The position numbers and the translations under genes are program-made. This document shows, one piece after another, positions 7,612-13,495 of a stretch of 15,403 bases of DNA. Origin of the DNA: Deltaproteobacteria bacterium. GTDB taxonomy: Bacteria; Desulfobacterota; Desulfobaccia; Desulfobaccales; 0-14-0-80-60-11. The notes beneath the pieces were generated by a model. It saw nothing but the letters and a program-made list of their open reading frames with translations, did not search any database and had not been told where the DNA came from. Numbering within the stretch: position 1 is the stretch's first letter; each line of letters starts with the position of its first letter. The DNA is taken from positions 1-15,403 of the forward strand of contig JAMCQY010000275.1 of the NCBI GenBank assembly GCA_023381945.1. Reading direction: 5' to 3'.

Positions 7612-7653
7612 TAATCACTTTTAACTAGATTTTTTTTCGAATGGTAGTGATTA
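7612..7653. promoter_or_regulatory. 8-bp inverted repeat upstream of the small membrane protein promoter
   Basis: TAATCACT (7612-7619) and AGTGATTA (7646-7653) are perfect inverted repeats 26 bases apart. The right arm ends directly before the -35 hexamer at 7654. This could be an operator for a dimeric regulator; no regulator gene is adjacent. Confidence 0.3.
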
Positions 7654-7681
7654 TTGAAAATACCTCCAATTATCATACATT
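7654..7681 (+). promoter_or_regulatory. Candidate promoter for the 39-aa membrane protein
   Basis: TTGAAA (7654-7659), 16-base spacer, TACATT (7676-7681). The matches are 4/6 and 4/6. The start site would be near 7688, just ahead of the structured leader at 7701. Confidence 0.35.
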
Positions 7682-7700
7682 AACACTATCAGGAATCTCT

Positions 7701-7751
7701 TGTCTAATTAAGCAGAGGAGCGATAGAGCGTACGCTTCCCCTGATTAGACA
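7701..7751 (+). promoter_or_regulatory. Structured leader ahead of the small membrane protein gene
   Basis: TGTCTAAT (7701-7708) and ATTAGACA (7744-7751) form a perfect 8-bp outer stem. Inside, CAG and GG (7713-7718) pair with CC and CTG (7739-7743), and AGCG (7719-7722) pairs with CGCT (7733-7736). A second AGCG (7727-7730) could pair with the same CGCT, giving a mutually exclusive fold through the palindrome AGCGTACGCT (7727-7736). The last stem base abuts the Shine-Dalgarno (AGAAGGA, 7751-7757). I do not recognise a known riboswitch class. It could instead be a protein-binding site in DNA. Confidence 0.45.
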
Positions 7752-7765
7752 GAAGGATGGGGGCC

Positions 7766-7885
7766 ATGGATTCCTCTCTGGCATCATTAATTCTTTTTAC
7801 CAGTCTTTTTGCATTAGCCTGTTGTATCATCAGCTATTTCGACCATTCCAAAAAAGGCCAAGTTCTCTTCAGATTGTGGAAATAG
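7766..7885 (+). CDS. Putative 39-residue single-span membrane protein
   Basis: ATG 7766 to TAG 7885 encodes 39 residues: a short polar start (MDSSLAS), one hydrophobic span from about residue 7 to 24 that includes ALACCIIS with two adjacent cysteines, then a basic tail with FDHSKKGQ and an aromatic-basic end LFRLWK. This suits a small bitopic inner-membrane protein with its tail in the cytoplasm. The Shine-Dalgarno AAGGA (7753-7757) is 8 bases from this ATG; an in-frame ATG at 7757 overlaps the Shine-Dalgarno and is less likely. It has a promoter candidate, structured leader and its own terminator. No family is recognised. It lies convergent with feoB, so a link to iron transport is possible but unsupported by motif. 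Confidence 0.5.
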   Translation: MDSSLASLILFTSLFALACCIISYFDHSKKGQVLFRLWK

Positions 7886-7911
7886 CGGAATCTCGGCAGA
7901 GCTGCACTTAT

Positions 7912-7939
7912 TTAAATTTTACAAACAGGCAAAATTTAA
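7912..7939. repeat. 9-bp A/T inverted repeat after the small membrane protein gene
   Basis: TTAAATTTT (7912-7920) and AAAATTTAA (7931-7939) are perfectly complementary with a 10-base loop. It is too A/T-rich to terminate by itself. It lies between the small gene and the shared terminator. Confidence 0.45.
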
Positions 7940-7975
7940 CCGGCAGATCAGCAAGGCCGACCGGCCCCAGAAAAG

Positions 7976-7998
7976 GGCGACCCCAGGGTCGCCTTTTT
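7976..7998 (+). terminator. Bidirectional intrinsic terminator between the small gene and feoB
   Basis: GGCGACCC (7976-7983) pairs with GGGTCGCC (7986-7993), followed by five Ts on plus. On the minus strand the stem is followed by CTTTTC, so it also serves feoB, whose stop is at 8024. The right half is a 14-base exact copy of the right half of the terminator at 7585. Confidence 0.85.
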
Positions 7999-8023
7999 GC
8001 TTTTATGGTTAAGCTTGTGACTC

Positions 8024-9946
8024 TTAAAAAACCAGTATCCCAAACCCCCGGGTAAGCAGAGCCAAGACCGTGGCCAAGGCCAGGGTGCTTACCACCGCGG
8101 TGGCCGCGCCCTTCCAGCCGATCTCCCGGCTCAAGGCCGCGATGGTGGCGGCGCAGGGGATATAGAAAATTACAAAAACTGTAAAGGTGAGGAGCTGAGT
8201 AATGGTCAAGGCCGAGGTAATGTGCGTGGTGCCCAGGGCCTCGGTCAACATGATCAGGGACAGTTCCTTGCGCATAATGCCAAAGAGCAGGGTGACGCCC
8301 ACTGCCGCGGGCAGCCCCAACAGTGCGGTCAGAGGCCGGCAGAACTGGTTGACGTAAGTCTCAACACCATAAAATTTCAGCAGGCTCAGGACCAGGCTGC
8401 CCACGATGAGAATGGGCCAGGCGATGACGATAAATTCCTTCAGGCTGTGCCAGGTTTTGCGGGACACATTGGTATAAGTGGGCAGCCGGTACTCGGGGAT
8501 CTCCATGAGCAAACCGGGCGAAACCTCCGGCAGAATAAAAGTTGACAATCGGCCCAAGAGGCCGATGACCAGCAGGTTAAAGAAATAGACCCCCAGGGCC
8601 CAGTACGGCCCCAGGGCGTAGGCCACCAGGGCAAAGATGATCACCGAACGGGCCGAACAGGGGATCAGAATGGCCAACATGGCCACCACCAGGCGATCCC
8701 GGGGACTCTCCAGAATGCGGGTGGACATCACCGACGGCACGCTGCAGCCATAACCCAGAATGAAAGGGATGATGGATTTGCCGTGCAGGCCCAAAAGGTG
8801 CATCAGGTTATCCATCAGAAAGGCCACGCGGGGCAGGTAGCCGCTGTCTTCCAGGACGGCCAGGCCGATGAGGAAGGGCAGCAAATAAGGCAGGACGATG
8901 GCTACGCCGCCGAAGATGCCCATGAGCAGGCCGTCGGTCAGGGTGTAGGCCAGGGTATGGCTTCCCAGCCAGGCCTGGCCCGCCTTTTGGGCCAGGTCCA
9001 GGTAGGAGGTCAGGAAATTCTCCAGGTATTGGCCGATGCGGAAAACCCCCTGGAAAAAAAGGCCCAGGATCAGCACCAGCAGCAAGTAGCCCCAGAACTT
9101 GTGGGTGGCGATGTGGTCCAAGCGTTTGCGCCAGTCGGGCTTATCTGCGGGCCTCACCTTCGCCACCTGCTCAAAAACATTGACCGTCAGTGCGTGGCGC
9201 TCGGAGGAGATGACGGTTTCCGGCGGCCGGCCGTGGCTTTCCGCCAAAATCTGCTGGCGGCGCCGCACCACCGCAACGCAATCCGGGTGGCGCCTGCCTG
9301 CCTCCTCCAGCAGGTACGGATCATCTTCCAGGAGTTTGACCAGCATGAAGCGGTGCGGGAGATGCAATTCACAGGCCCGATTCTCATCCAGATGATTGCT
9401 GAGCTCGACGATCTCCTGCTCAACGTCTGCCGCGAAGACCATCTCGGCCGGCTTTACCCCGGTATGCCCGGCCTGGATGGCAGTCTGCAATAGCTCGGTC
9501 AGGCCGCGTCCGGCTTTGGCAACGCAGGTCACCACCGGCACTCCCAGCAGTTCCGAGAGCTTCCCGGAGTCGATGACAATCCCTTTGCGGGCAGCCTCAT
9601 CCATCATATTCAGGGCCACCACCATGGGGCGCTCCAGGCTCATCAATTCCAGGGTAAGCTCCAGGCTGCGCCCCAGCAGCGAGGCGTCAATGACGTTGAC
9701 GATGACGTCGGCCTGGCCGGAGAGCAAGTAGTTGCGCGAATTCAACTCGGCCTGGTCAGTCGAAGTGAGGGAGTAGACCCCGGGCAGGTCGACACAGGTG
9801 AGCCGTTCGCCTTCGAATACTACCTGGCTGACCGTATATTTCACCGTAGTGCCGGGAAAATTGGACACCGCGGCCTTGTAGCCGCTAAAATAATTAAAAA
9901 TGGTGCTTTTGCCGCAATTGGGCTGGCCGATGAGGGCAATTTTCAT
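8024..9946 (-). CDS. feoB: Ferrous iron transporter FeoB
   Basis: A 640-residue inner-membrane Fe(II) transporter with an N-terminal G-domain. G1 is GQPNCGKS (7-14), the switch region GTT is near 32-34, G3 is DLPG (53-56), G4 is NMMD (113-116), and a G5-like CVAKAGRG lies near 140. A linker region leads to about eight membrane segments from about residue 285. The gate motifs are visible: GYGCSVPSVMSTR, then LIPCSARSVIIFA, and a later IPCAATIAAL. At 640 residues it is at the short end of the family. The ATG at 9946-9944 begins the G-domain directly and has only a weak Shine-Dalgarno. No feoA or feoC is next to it: upstream is a divergent housekeeping operon and downstream is the terminator. 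Expression is expected to follow iron and low oxygen, but no clear Fur box was identified. Confidence 0.96.
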   Translation of the reverse strand: MKIALIGQPNCGKSTIFNYFSGYKAAVSNFPGTTVKYTVSQVVFEGERLTCVDLPGVYSLTSTDQAELNSRNYLLSGQADVIVNVIDASLLGRSLELTLELMSLERPMVVALNMMDEAARKGIVIDSGKLSELLGVPVVTCVAKAGRGLTELLQTAIQAGHTGVKPAEMVFAADVEQEIVELSNHLDENRACELHLPHRFMLVKLLEDDPYLLEEAGRRHPDCVAVVRRRQQILAESHGRPPETVISSERHALTVNVFEQVAKVRPADKPDWRKRLDHIATHKFWGYLLLVLILGLFFQGVFRIGQYLENFLTSYLDLAQKAGQAWLGSHTLAYTLTDGLLMGIFGGVAIVLPYLLPFLIGLAVLEDSGYLPRVAFLMDNLMHLLGLHGKSIIPFILGYGCSVPSVMSTRILESPRDRLVVAMLAILIPCSARSVIIFALVAYALGPYWALGVYFFNLLVIGLLGRLSTFILPEVSPGLLMEIPEYRLPTYTNVSRKTWHSLKEFIVIAWPILIVGSLVLSLLKFYGVETYVNQFCRPLTALLGLPAAVGVTLLFGIMRKELSLIMLTEALGTTHITSALTITQLLTFTVFVIFYIPCAATIAALSREIGWKGAATAVVSTLALATVLALLTRGFGILVF

Positions 9947-9961
9947 ATTATTAAAAGGAAT

Positions 9962-9977
9962 GGGGCGCCATCGCCCC
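9962..9977. repeat. GC hairpin in the feoB leader
   Basis: GGGGCG (9962-9967) and CGCCCC (9972-9977) with a 4-base loop, centred about 23 bases before the feoB start codon. Such a stem in the 5' untranslated region could influence translation. Read on plus it is followed by AAAAGGTTTTT, a weak terminator-like context. Confidence 0.45.
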
Positions 9978-10000
9978 TAAAAGGTTTTTCCCCTAAGATC

Positions 10001-10028
10001 TTGACACCCTGATATAGTTCTATAGAAT
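10001..10028 (+). promoter_or_regulatory. Strong sigma70-type promoter for the DUF177-rpmF operon
   Basis: TTGACA (10001-10006, 6/6) and TAGAAT (10023-10028, 5/6) are separated by 16 bases. The start site would be near 10035, about 47 bases ahead of the DUF177 ATG. The -10 region overlaps the perfect 10-base palindrome TTCTATAGAA (10018-10027), a possible operator in this divergent feoB/DUF177 spacer. Confidence 0.65.
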
Positions 10029-10081
10029 AAAATATTTACGGCTGGTGGCCAAGTCTTATTTCGGCCTATCTCAATGTTAAA

Positions 10082-10627
10082 ATGAAGACCAGAAAATCCC
10101 TGCAAATCTCTATCAAAGCCATTCCCGATACCGGTAAGGACGTCATCCTGGACCTGGGCCCGGAATGGTTTGAACAATGGCGGGAAGAAGACCCCGGTCT
10201 GGAGTTCTCCACGGCGGCCATACACGGAAAGGTTAATTTATCCAAACATGGCAACGATATCCTGGTGCGGGGGCATTTGGCAGGCGAATTGGGCCTGGCC
10301 TGCAGCCGCTGCCTGGAGCCCTTCAGCGCCCCGGTGGAGGCGGATTTCGACTTGCTGCTGGTGCCCGCCCCTACGGGTGAGGGACCGGAAGAGGAAGAAT
10401 TGTCAGCCCAGGAATTGGATGTCGATTTTTACACCGGCGAGACCGTGGACCTGGAGGCCATCATTAGGGAGCAGATCATCCTGATGCTGCCTCTGAAGCC
10501 GCTGTGTGCCGCCATTTGCAAAGGTTTGTGCTCTCATTGCGGCGTCAATTTCAACCGGGAAACCTGCTCCTGCCAGTCGGAAAAGAGCGATTCTCCCTTC
10601 GCCCAACTGGCGAAGCTGAAAGGATAA
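10082..10627 (+). CDS. DUF177 (YceD-like) 23S rRNA accumulation protein
   Basis: A 181-residue cytoplasmic protein. The family signature is GLACSRCLEPF (71-81) with C74 and C77, the central acidic stretch ending in DVDFYTGETVDLEAIIREQIIL (about 113-134), and the C-terminal PLCAAICKGLCSHCGVNFN (about 141-158) with a cysteine cluster. Homologues are needed for normal large-subunit rRNA accumulation in E. coli and plants. The classic context is directly upstream of rpmF, as here, with 71 bases between. The ATG at 10082 has little Shine-Dalgarno. An earlier ATG (10074) is out of frame and stops at once. Confidence 0.93.
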   Translation: MKTRKSLQISIKAIPDTGKDVILDLGPEWFEQWREEDPGLEFSTAAIHGKVNLSKHGNDILVRGHLAGELGLACSRCLEPFSAPVEADFDLLLVPAPTGEGPEEEELSAQELDVDFYTGETVDLEAIIREQIILMLPLKPLCAAICKGLCSHCGVNFNRETCSCQSEKSDSPFAQLAKLKG

Positions 10628-10632
10628 TGTCG

Positions 10633-10654
10633 GGGCGGACCCATGTGTCCGCCC
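10633..10654. repeat. Palindrome GGGCGGAC/GTCCGCCC
   Basis: An 8-bp perfect stem with a CCATGT loop, between DUF177 and rpmF. No T-run follows, so it should not block rpmF; REP-like. Confidence 0.7.
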
Positions 10655-10662
10655 TGGAGTAC

Positions 10663-10683
10663 TTAGCTGAAAGCTGATAGCTT
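10663..10683. repeat. Period-7 tandem repeat, three units (AGCTGA type)
   Basis: Three heptads, TTAGCTG, AAAGCTG and the degenerate ATAGCTT, placed just before the rpmF Shine-Dalgarno. Same unit family as 14471-14498. Confidence 0.7.
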
Positions 10684-10698
10684 AAAAAGGAGAAGGCC

Positions 10699-10881
10699 AT
10701 GCCTTTACCCAAACGTAGAAAATCCATTTCGAAGAAAAATACGCGGCGCGCCCATGATTTCCTGACGCCGCCGCAGTTGTCCAATTGCCCTAAATGCAAT
10801 GAGCCGCGTCTGCCCCACCATGCCTGCCCCTCCTGCGGTTTTTATAAGGGCCGGTTAGTGGTCCCCGAAGCCGCGGAGTAA
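10699..10881 (+). CDS. rpmF: 50S ribosomal protein L32
   Basis: A 60-residue ribosomal protein with the diagnostic start MPLPKRRKSISKKNTRRAHD. Its four-cysteine zinc ribbon (C30, C33, C43, C46) is in SNCPKCNEPRLPHHACPSCG, followed by GFYKGR. A clear Shine-Dalgarno AAGGAG (10687-10692) lies 6 bases before the ATG. This is the normal zinc-binding L32. In many bacteria plsX follows; here an acyl-CoA dehydrogenase starts 9 bases after the stop, so fatty acyl metabolism replaces fatty acid synthesis as the downstream neighbour. Confidence 0.97.
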   Translation: MPLPKRRKSISKKNTRRAHDFLTPPQLSNCPKCNEPRLPHHACPSCGFYKGRLVVPEAAE

Positions 10882-10890
10882 GACAGGGCC

Positions 10891-12048
10891 ATGGATTACC
10901 TGCTCACCGAGGAGCAAGGGATGCTCCGGGATCTGGCCCGCCAGATCACCCAGGAGCGCATCAAACCCATCCGCGCCCAACTGGACGAAGAGGAGACCTT
11001 CCCCTGGGACATCCTGGCTGATCTGGCCCAGGCCGATCTCTGCGGCACCATCATCCCCGAGGCCTACGGCGGCCTGGGGCTGGGCTGCATGGAGAACGTC
11101 CTGGTATTGGAGGCCCTGGCTGAAGGCTGTGTCGGCGTGGCCACCACCTATGCCGCCAGTTTTCTGGGCGCGTATCCGCTGCTGTTGTTCGGCTCCGATG
11201 AGCAAAAGGGCCGGTATCTGCCGCCCCTGGCCCGGGGCGAGGCCCTGGGGGCTTTCTGCCTCACCGAACCCCAGGCGGGTTCCGACGCCGGGGCCATCGC
11301 CACCACCGCGGTAAAAGACGGCGGCCATTACGTCCTGAACGGCACCAAACAGTGGATCACCAACGCCGGCGAGGCCGAGTTTTACACGGTCATCGCCATC
11401 ACCGACCCGGCCAAGGGGGCGCGCGGCGCCAGCGCCTTTGTGGTGGAAAAAAGCGACCCCGGCATCTCCTTTGGCAAAAAAGAGAAGAAGATGGGCATCC
11501 GGGCCTCGGTCACCCGGGAAGTGATCTTTGAGGACTGCCGCATCCCCAGAGACCGCCTGATCAGCAAAGAGGGCATGGGTTTCATCGTCACCATGAAGAC
11601 CCTGGACAACGCCCGGCCCGGCGCCGGGGCCTTGGCCGTAGGCCTGGCCCAAGGGGCTCTCGATGAAGCCGCCGGCTTTGCCAAGGAACGCCAGCAGTTC
11701 GGGCAAGCCATCTTTTCCTTCCAGGCGGTCCAGCACCTGCTGGCCGACATGGCCACGAAAATAGAGGCGGCCCGGGCCCTGGTCTATGCCGTGGCGCGCT
11801 TCGTCGACACCAAGCCCAAAGATCAATCCAAGGAAGGGGCCATGGCCAAGCTCTTCCCCACCGACATGGCCATGCAGGTGACCGTGGACGCGGTCCAGGT
11901 CATGGGCGGCCACGGCTACATGCGGGAGTATCCGGTGGAAAAGATGATGCGGGACGCCAAGATCCTCCAGATCTACGAAGGCACCAACCAGATAATGCGG
12001 AATATTATCGGGTTGGCCTTGAATAAGGAATATTCGAAGAAAAAATAG
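10891..12048 (+). CDS. Acyl-CoA dehydrogenase
   Basis: A 385-residue FAD enzyme that introduces an alpha,beta double bond into an acyl-CoA and passes electrons to ETF. Features in order: N-terminal helical domain; FAD/substrate segment AFCLTEPQAGSDAGA (about 120-134); WITNAG in the middle beta domain; RQQFGQAIFSFQAVQ; GGHGYMREYPVEKMMRDAK; and QIYEGTNQIMR with the catalytic Glu at residue 363, the position used by short- and medium-chain and butyryl-CoA enzymes. Length and motifs are complete. Substrate chain length cannot be told from the sequence. It starts 9 bases after rpmF, so it may be co-transcribed. etfB lies about 1.4 kb downstream, beyond an AT-rich insert. Confidence 0.95.
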   Translation: MDYLLTEEQGMLRDLARQITQERIKPIRAQLDEEETFPWDILADLAQADLCGTIIPEAYGGLGLGCMENVLVLEALAEGCVGVATTYAASFLGAYPLLLFGSDEQKGRYLPPLARGEALGAFCLTEPQAGSDAGAIATTAVKDGGHYVLNGTKQWITNAGEAEFYTVIAITDPAKGARGASAFVVEKSDPGISFGKKEKKMGIRASVTREVIFEDCRIPRDRLISKEGMGFIVTMKTLDNARPGAGALAVGLAQGALDEAAGFAKERQQFGQAIFSFQAVQHLLADMATKIEAARALVYAVARFVDTKPKDQSKEGAMAKLFPTDMAMQVTVDAVQVMGGHGYMREYPVEKMMRDAKILQIYEGTNQIMRNIIGLALNKEYSKKK

Positions 12049-12069
12049 TGGTCAGTGATCAGTGGCCAG
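12049..12069. repeat. Period-7 tandem repeat, three units (TGGTCAG type)
   Basis: Three consecutive heptads TGGTCAG, TGATCAG and TGGCCAG begin on the first base after the acyl-CoA dehydrogenase stop codon. A third unit sequence with the same 7-base period. Confidence 0.7.
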
Positions 12070-12083
12070 TTATAAAGATGGTG

Positions 12084-12106
12084 GGCACAGGCGTCTCGCC
12101 TGTGCC
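12084..12106. repeat. CACAGGC-family palindrome, 10-bp stem
   Basis: GGCACAGGCG (12084-12093) pairs with CGCCTGTGCC (12097-12106) around TCT. Eight stem bases are identical to the hairpin at 1458-1481, while the loop-side pair and the loop differ. Confidence 0.75.
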
Positions 12107-12116
12107 TTTAAATGTA

Positions 12117-12143
12117 GCACAGCCTTCTCGGCTGCGCCTGTGC
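12117..12143. repeat. Related nested palindrome
   Basis: GCACAG (12117-12122) and CTGTGC (12138-12143) form an outer stem; CAGCC (12120-12124) and GGCTG (12130-12134) form an alternative inner stem. It looks like a degenerate or rearranged copy of the neighbouring hairpin. Confidence 0.55.
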
Positions 12144-12188
12144 AGGGCAGGTATGCCAGCTAGTTACTTTTGACTTGGAAAATATAAA

Positions 12189-12953
12189 ATGGGCGCTGGT
12201 GACAAAAAAGTTTGTGAATGTTTGGTGTCCTTTCTGGAAAGGAATGGTTTGGATTATTCTTTAAAAGAAGAGTCATATTGTGATCATTTTTATATTAAGC
12301 ATGGCAAGCTTCACGCAGATGTTAGCGTTTACTCCACTGGAAATATTAAAATTGGCGGCCCCGATTCTCCCTTAAAAAAGCTCCTTGAAGATAATAAAGA
12401 AGCCATATGTTCTGCAAATTTCGCACAATTAACTCAGCCCACAACGGATCTTGATAAATTGGCTAAAACGATTAAAGAACGCATTCCTGAATGCGATGAA
12501 ATTATATTCACCCTTATTGATGAGTCTGTTCGGGCATATCGTTCTGAAATATTTATAGGTGCAACATTTCTTGTAGGGGCCGCTTCAGAAAAGGCAATTT
12601 CTCTTCTGATTGATAATTTTGCAGATGCTATAAAAGATGTAGATAACAAAAGAGCTTTTAAAGAACGAATCGGAAAGAAAAAAGCAATAGCGGCTAAATA
12701 TGATGAATTTATAAATAGTTATAAATCTTGTAAGACAAAATGTACTGATCCAGCTATAGCTAATGATTTGGAGGTTATTCTAAATCAGATGTTTCATTTT
12801 TACAGAATCACAAGAAACGATGTCGGTCATCCTTATATAATGCCAGATATTAATGATGTTGTATTATCTATCAACTTATCCAATTTCGCTCATTATTTAG
12901 AGCGAATATATAAGTTAATCAGATATTTTAATGAAAAGGAAATGATAGTTTAA
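12189..12953 (+). CDS. TBP-like/DUF3378-like domain plus HEPN/DUF4145-like domain protein
   Basis: 254 residues, no signal peptide. Residues 7-70 (VCECLVSFLERNGL, then HADVSVYSTGNIKIGGPDSP) resemble the N-terminal TBP-like domain of RNase HIII, which has the same VYSTGKVVVQG-type strand and a helix after it. Residues 100-245 are helical and look like DUF4145/HEPN: TFLVGAASEKAISLL (126-140) and RNDVGHP (209-215). The latter fits the RX4H motif of HEPN ribonucleases (R209, H214). The family reading is mine by eye. If right, the protein pairs a hybrid- or nucleic-acid-binding module with a potential RNase toxin domain. The ATG at 12189 is the only usable start: the next methionine is M201, and TGA lies in frame 18 bases upstream. 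The Shine-Dalgarno is weak. The rnhA gene starts 8 bases after the stop. AT-rich. Confidence 0.65.
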   Translation: MGAGDKKVCECLVSFLERNGLDYSLKEESYCDHFYIKHGKLHADVSVYSTGNIKIGGPDSPLKKLLEDNKEAICSANFAQLTQPTTDLDKLAKTIKERIPECDEIIFTLIDESVRAYRSEIFIGATFLVGAASEKAISLLIDNFADAIKDVDNKRAFKERIGKKKAIAAKYDEFINSYKSCKTKCTDPAIANDLEVILNQMFHFYRITRNDVGHPYIMPDINDVVLSINLSNFAHYLERIYKLIRYFNEKEMIV

Positions 12954-12961
12954 CTTATGAT

Positions 12962-13492
12962 ATGGAAGTTAAACACGTTACCATTTACACAGATGGAGGT
13001 TGCATCGGGAATCCTGGTCCTGGTGGCTATGGAGTTATTTTAAGATATGGAAATCATGAAAAACAATTATCGGGAGGATTTCGTTTAACAACTAATAACC
13101 GGATGGAATTGTCAGCCGCAATCGAAGGATTAAAAGCATTAAAATATAAATGTAAAGTATCTTTATTTAGTGATTCAAAATATCTAGTTGATGCATTTAA
13201 TCAAGGGTGGATTTATAATTGGAAAAAGAAAAATTGGCGTAAAGGTGACAAAGGAGATGTCCAAAATATAGACTTATGGCAGAAACTATATGATTTAATG
13301 AAGAAACATGATGTGACTTTACACTGGGTGAAAGGACATGCAGGGCATTTTGAAAACGAAATATGCGATAAATTAGCAGTGGAGGCTGCTAATCGAAATA
13401 ATTTACCTCCCGATGATATTTTCGAACGAGAGAATCCAGATCTTTTTGAACAATATTTAAAAACACTTCAAAATAGAAATTCACTTTTATAG
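12962..13492 (+). CDS. rnhA: Ribonuclease HI
   Basis: A 176-residue RNase HI that cuts RNA in RNA:DNA hybrids. The active site is complete: D11 (TDGGCIGNPGPGGYG), E49 (NNRMELSAAI), D71 (SDSKYL) and D136 (CDKLA), plus the loop histidine H126 (VKGHAGH). The basic handle WIYNWKKKNWRKG (83-95) that improves hybrid binding is present. There is a C-terminal extension of about 25 residues beyond the E. coli enzyme, with PPDDIFERENPDLFEQYL. The gene is AT-rich, unlike host genes, begins 8 bases after the HEPN-like gene, and lacks a separate Shine-Dalgarno at usual spacing, so translation is probably coupled. It could be the host housekeeping rnhA carried in an odd segment, but composition argues for transfer with its neighbour. 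Confidence 0.95.
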   Translation: MEVKHVTIYTDGGCIGNPGPGGYGVILRYGNHEKQLSGGFRLTTNNRMELSAAIEGLKALKYKCKVSLFSDSKYLVDAFNQGWIYNWKKKNWRKGDKGDVQNIDLWQKLYDLMKKHDVTLHWVKGHAGHFENEICDKLAVEAANRNNLPPDDIFERENPDLFEQYLKTLQNRNSLL

Positions 13493-13495
13493 AAA

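Larger units (their letters stand above)
12164..13495. other. AT-rich, probably horizontally acquired two-gene segment
   Basis: Composition turns AT-rich after the palindromes at 12143-12163 and returns to GC-rich within the first codons of etfB. It contains the HEPN-like gene and rnhA only. No transposase, integrase, terminal repeat or target duplication is visible. Confidence 0.6.

Noticed and set aside
7701..7751. Known riboswitch (SAH, lysine, fluoride, preQ1)
   Set aside because: A GAGGAGCG-like string recalls parts of some classes, but the remaining conserved cores are absent and the downstream gene gives no metabolic clue.
7822..8055. 77-codon plus-strand frame starting inside the small membrane protein gene
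   Set aside because: Reads through the terminator at 7976 and into the end of feoB, has no Shine-Dalgarno, and its sequence looks random. The 7766-7885 frame has better signals.
8783..9493. 236-codon plus-strand frame opposite feoB
   Set aside because: Gln/His/Gly-rich antisense shadow; feoB is complete with all motifs.
10855..11913. 352-codon open frame on the minus strand opposite the acyl-CoA dehydrogenase
   Set aside because: Low-complexity Gly/His/Leu-rich translation with no family motif, fully antisense to an intact enzyme. Typical of GC-rich codon third positions.
12170..12175. TTGACT ahead of the HEPN-like gene as a -35
   Set aside because: A -10 at normal spacing would fall inside the coding sequence and no hexamer there fits.
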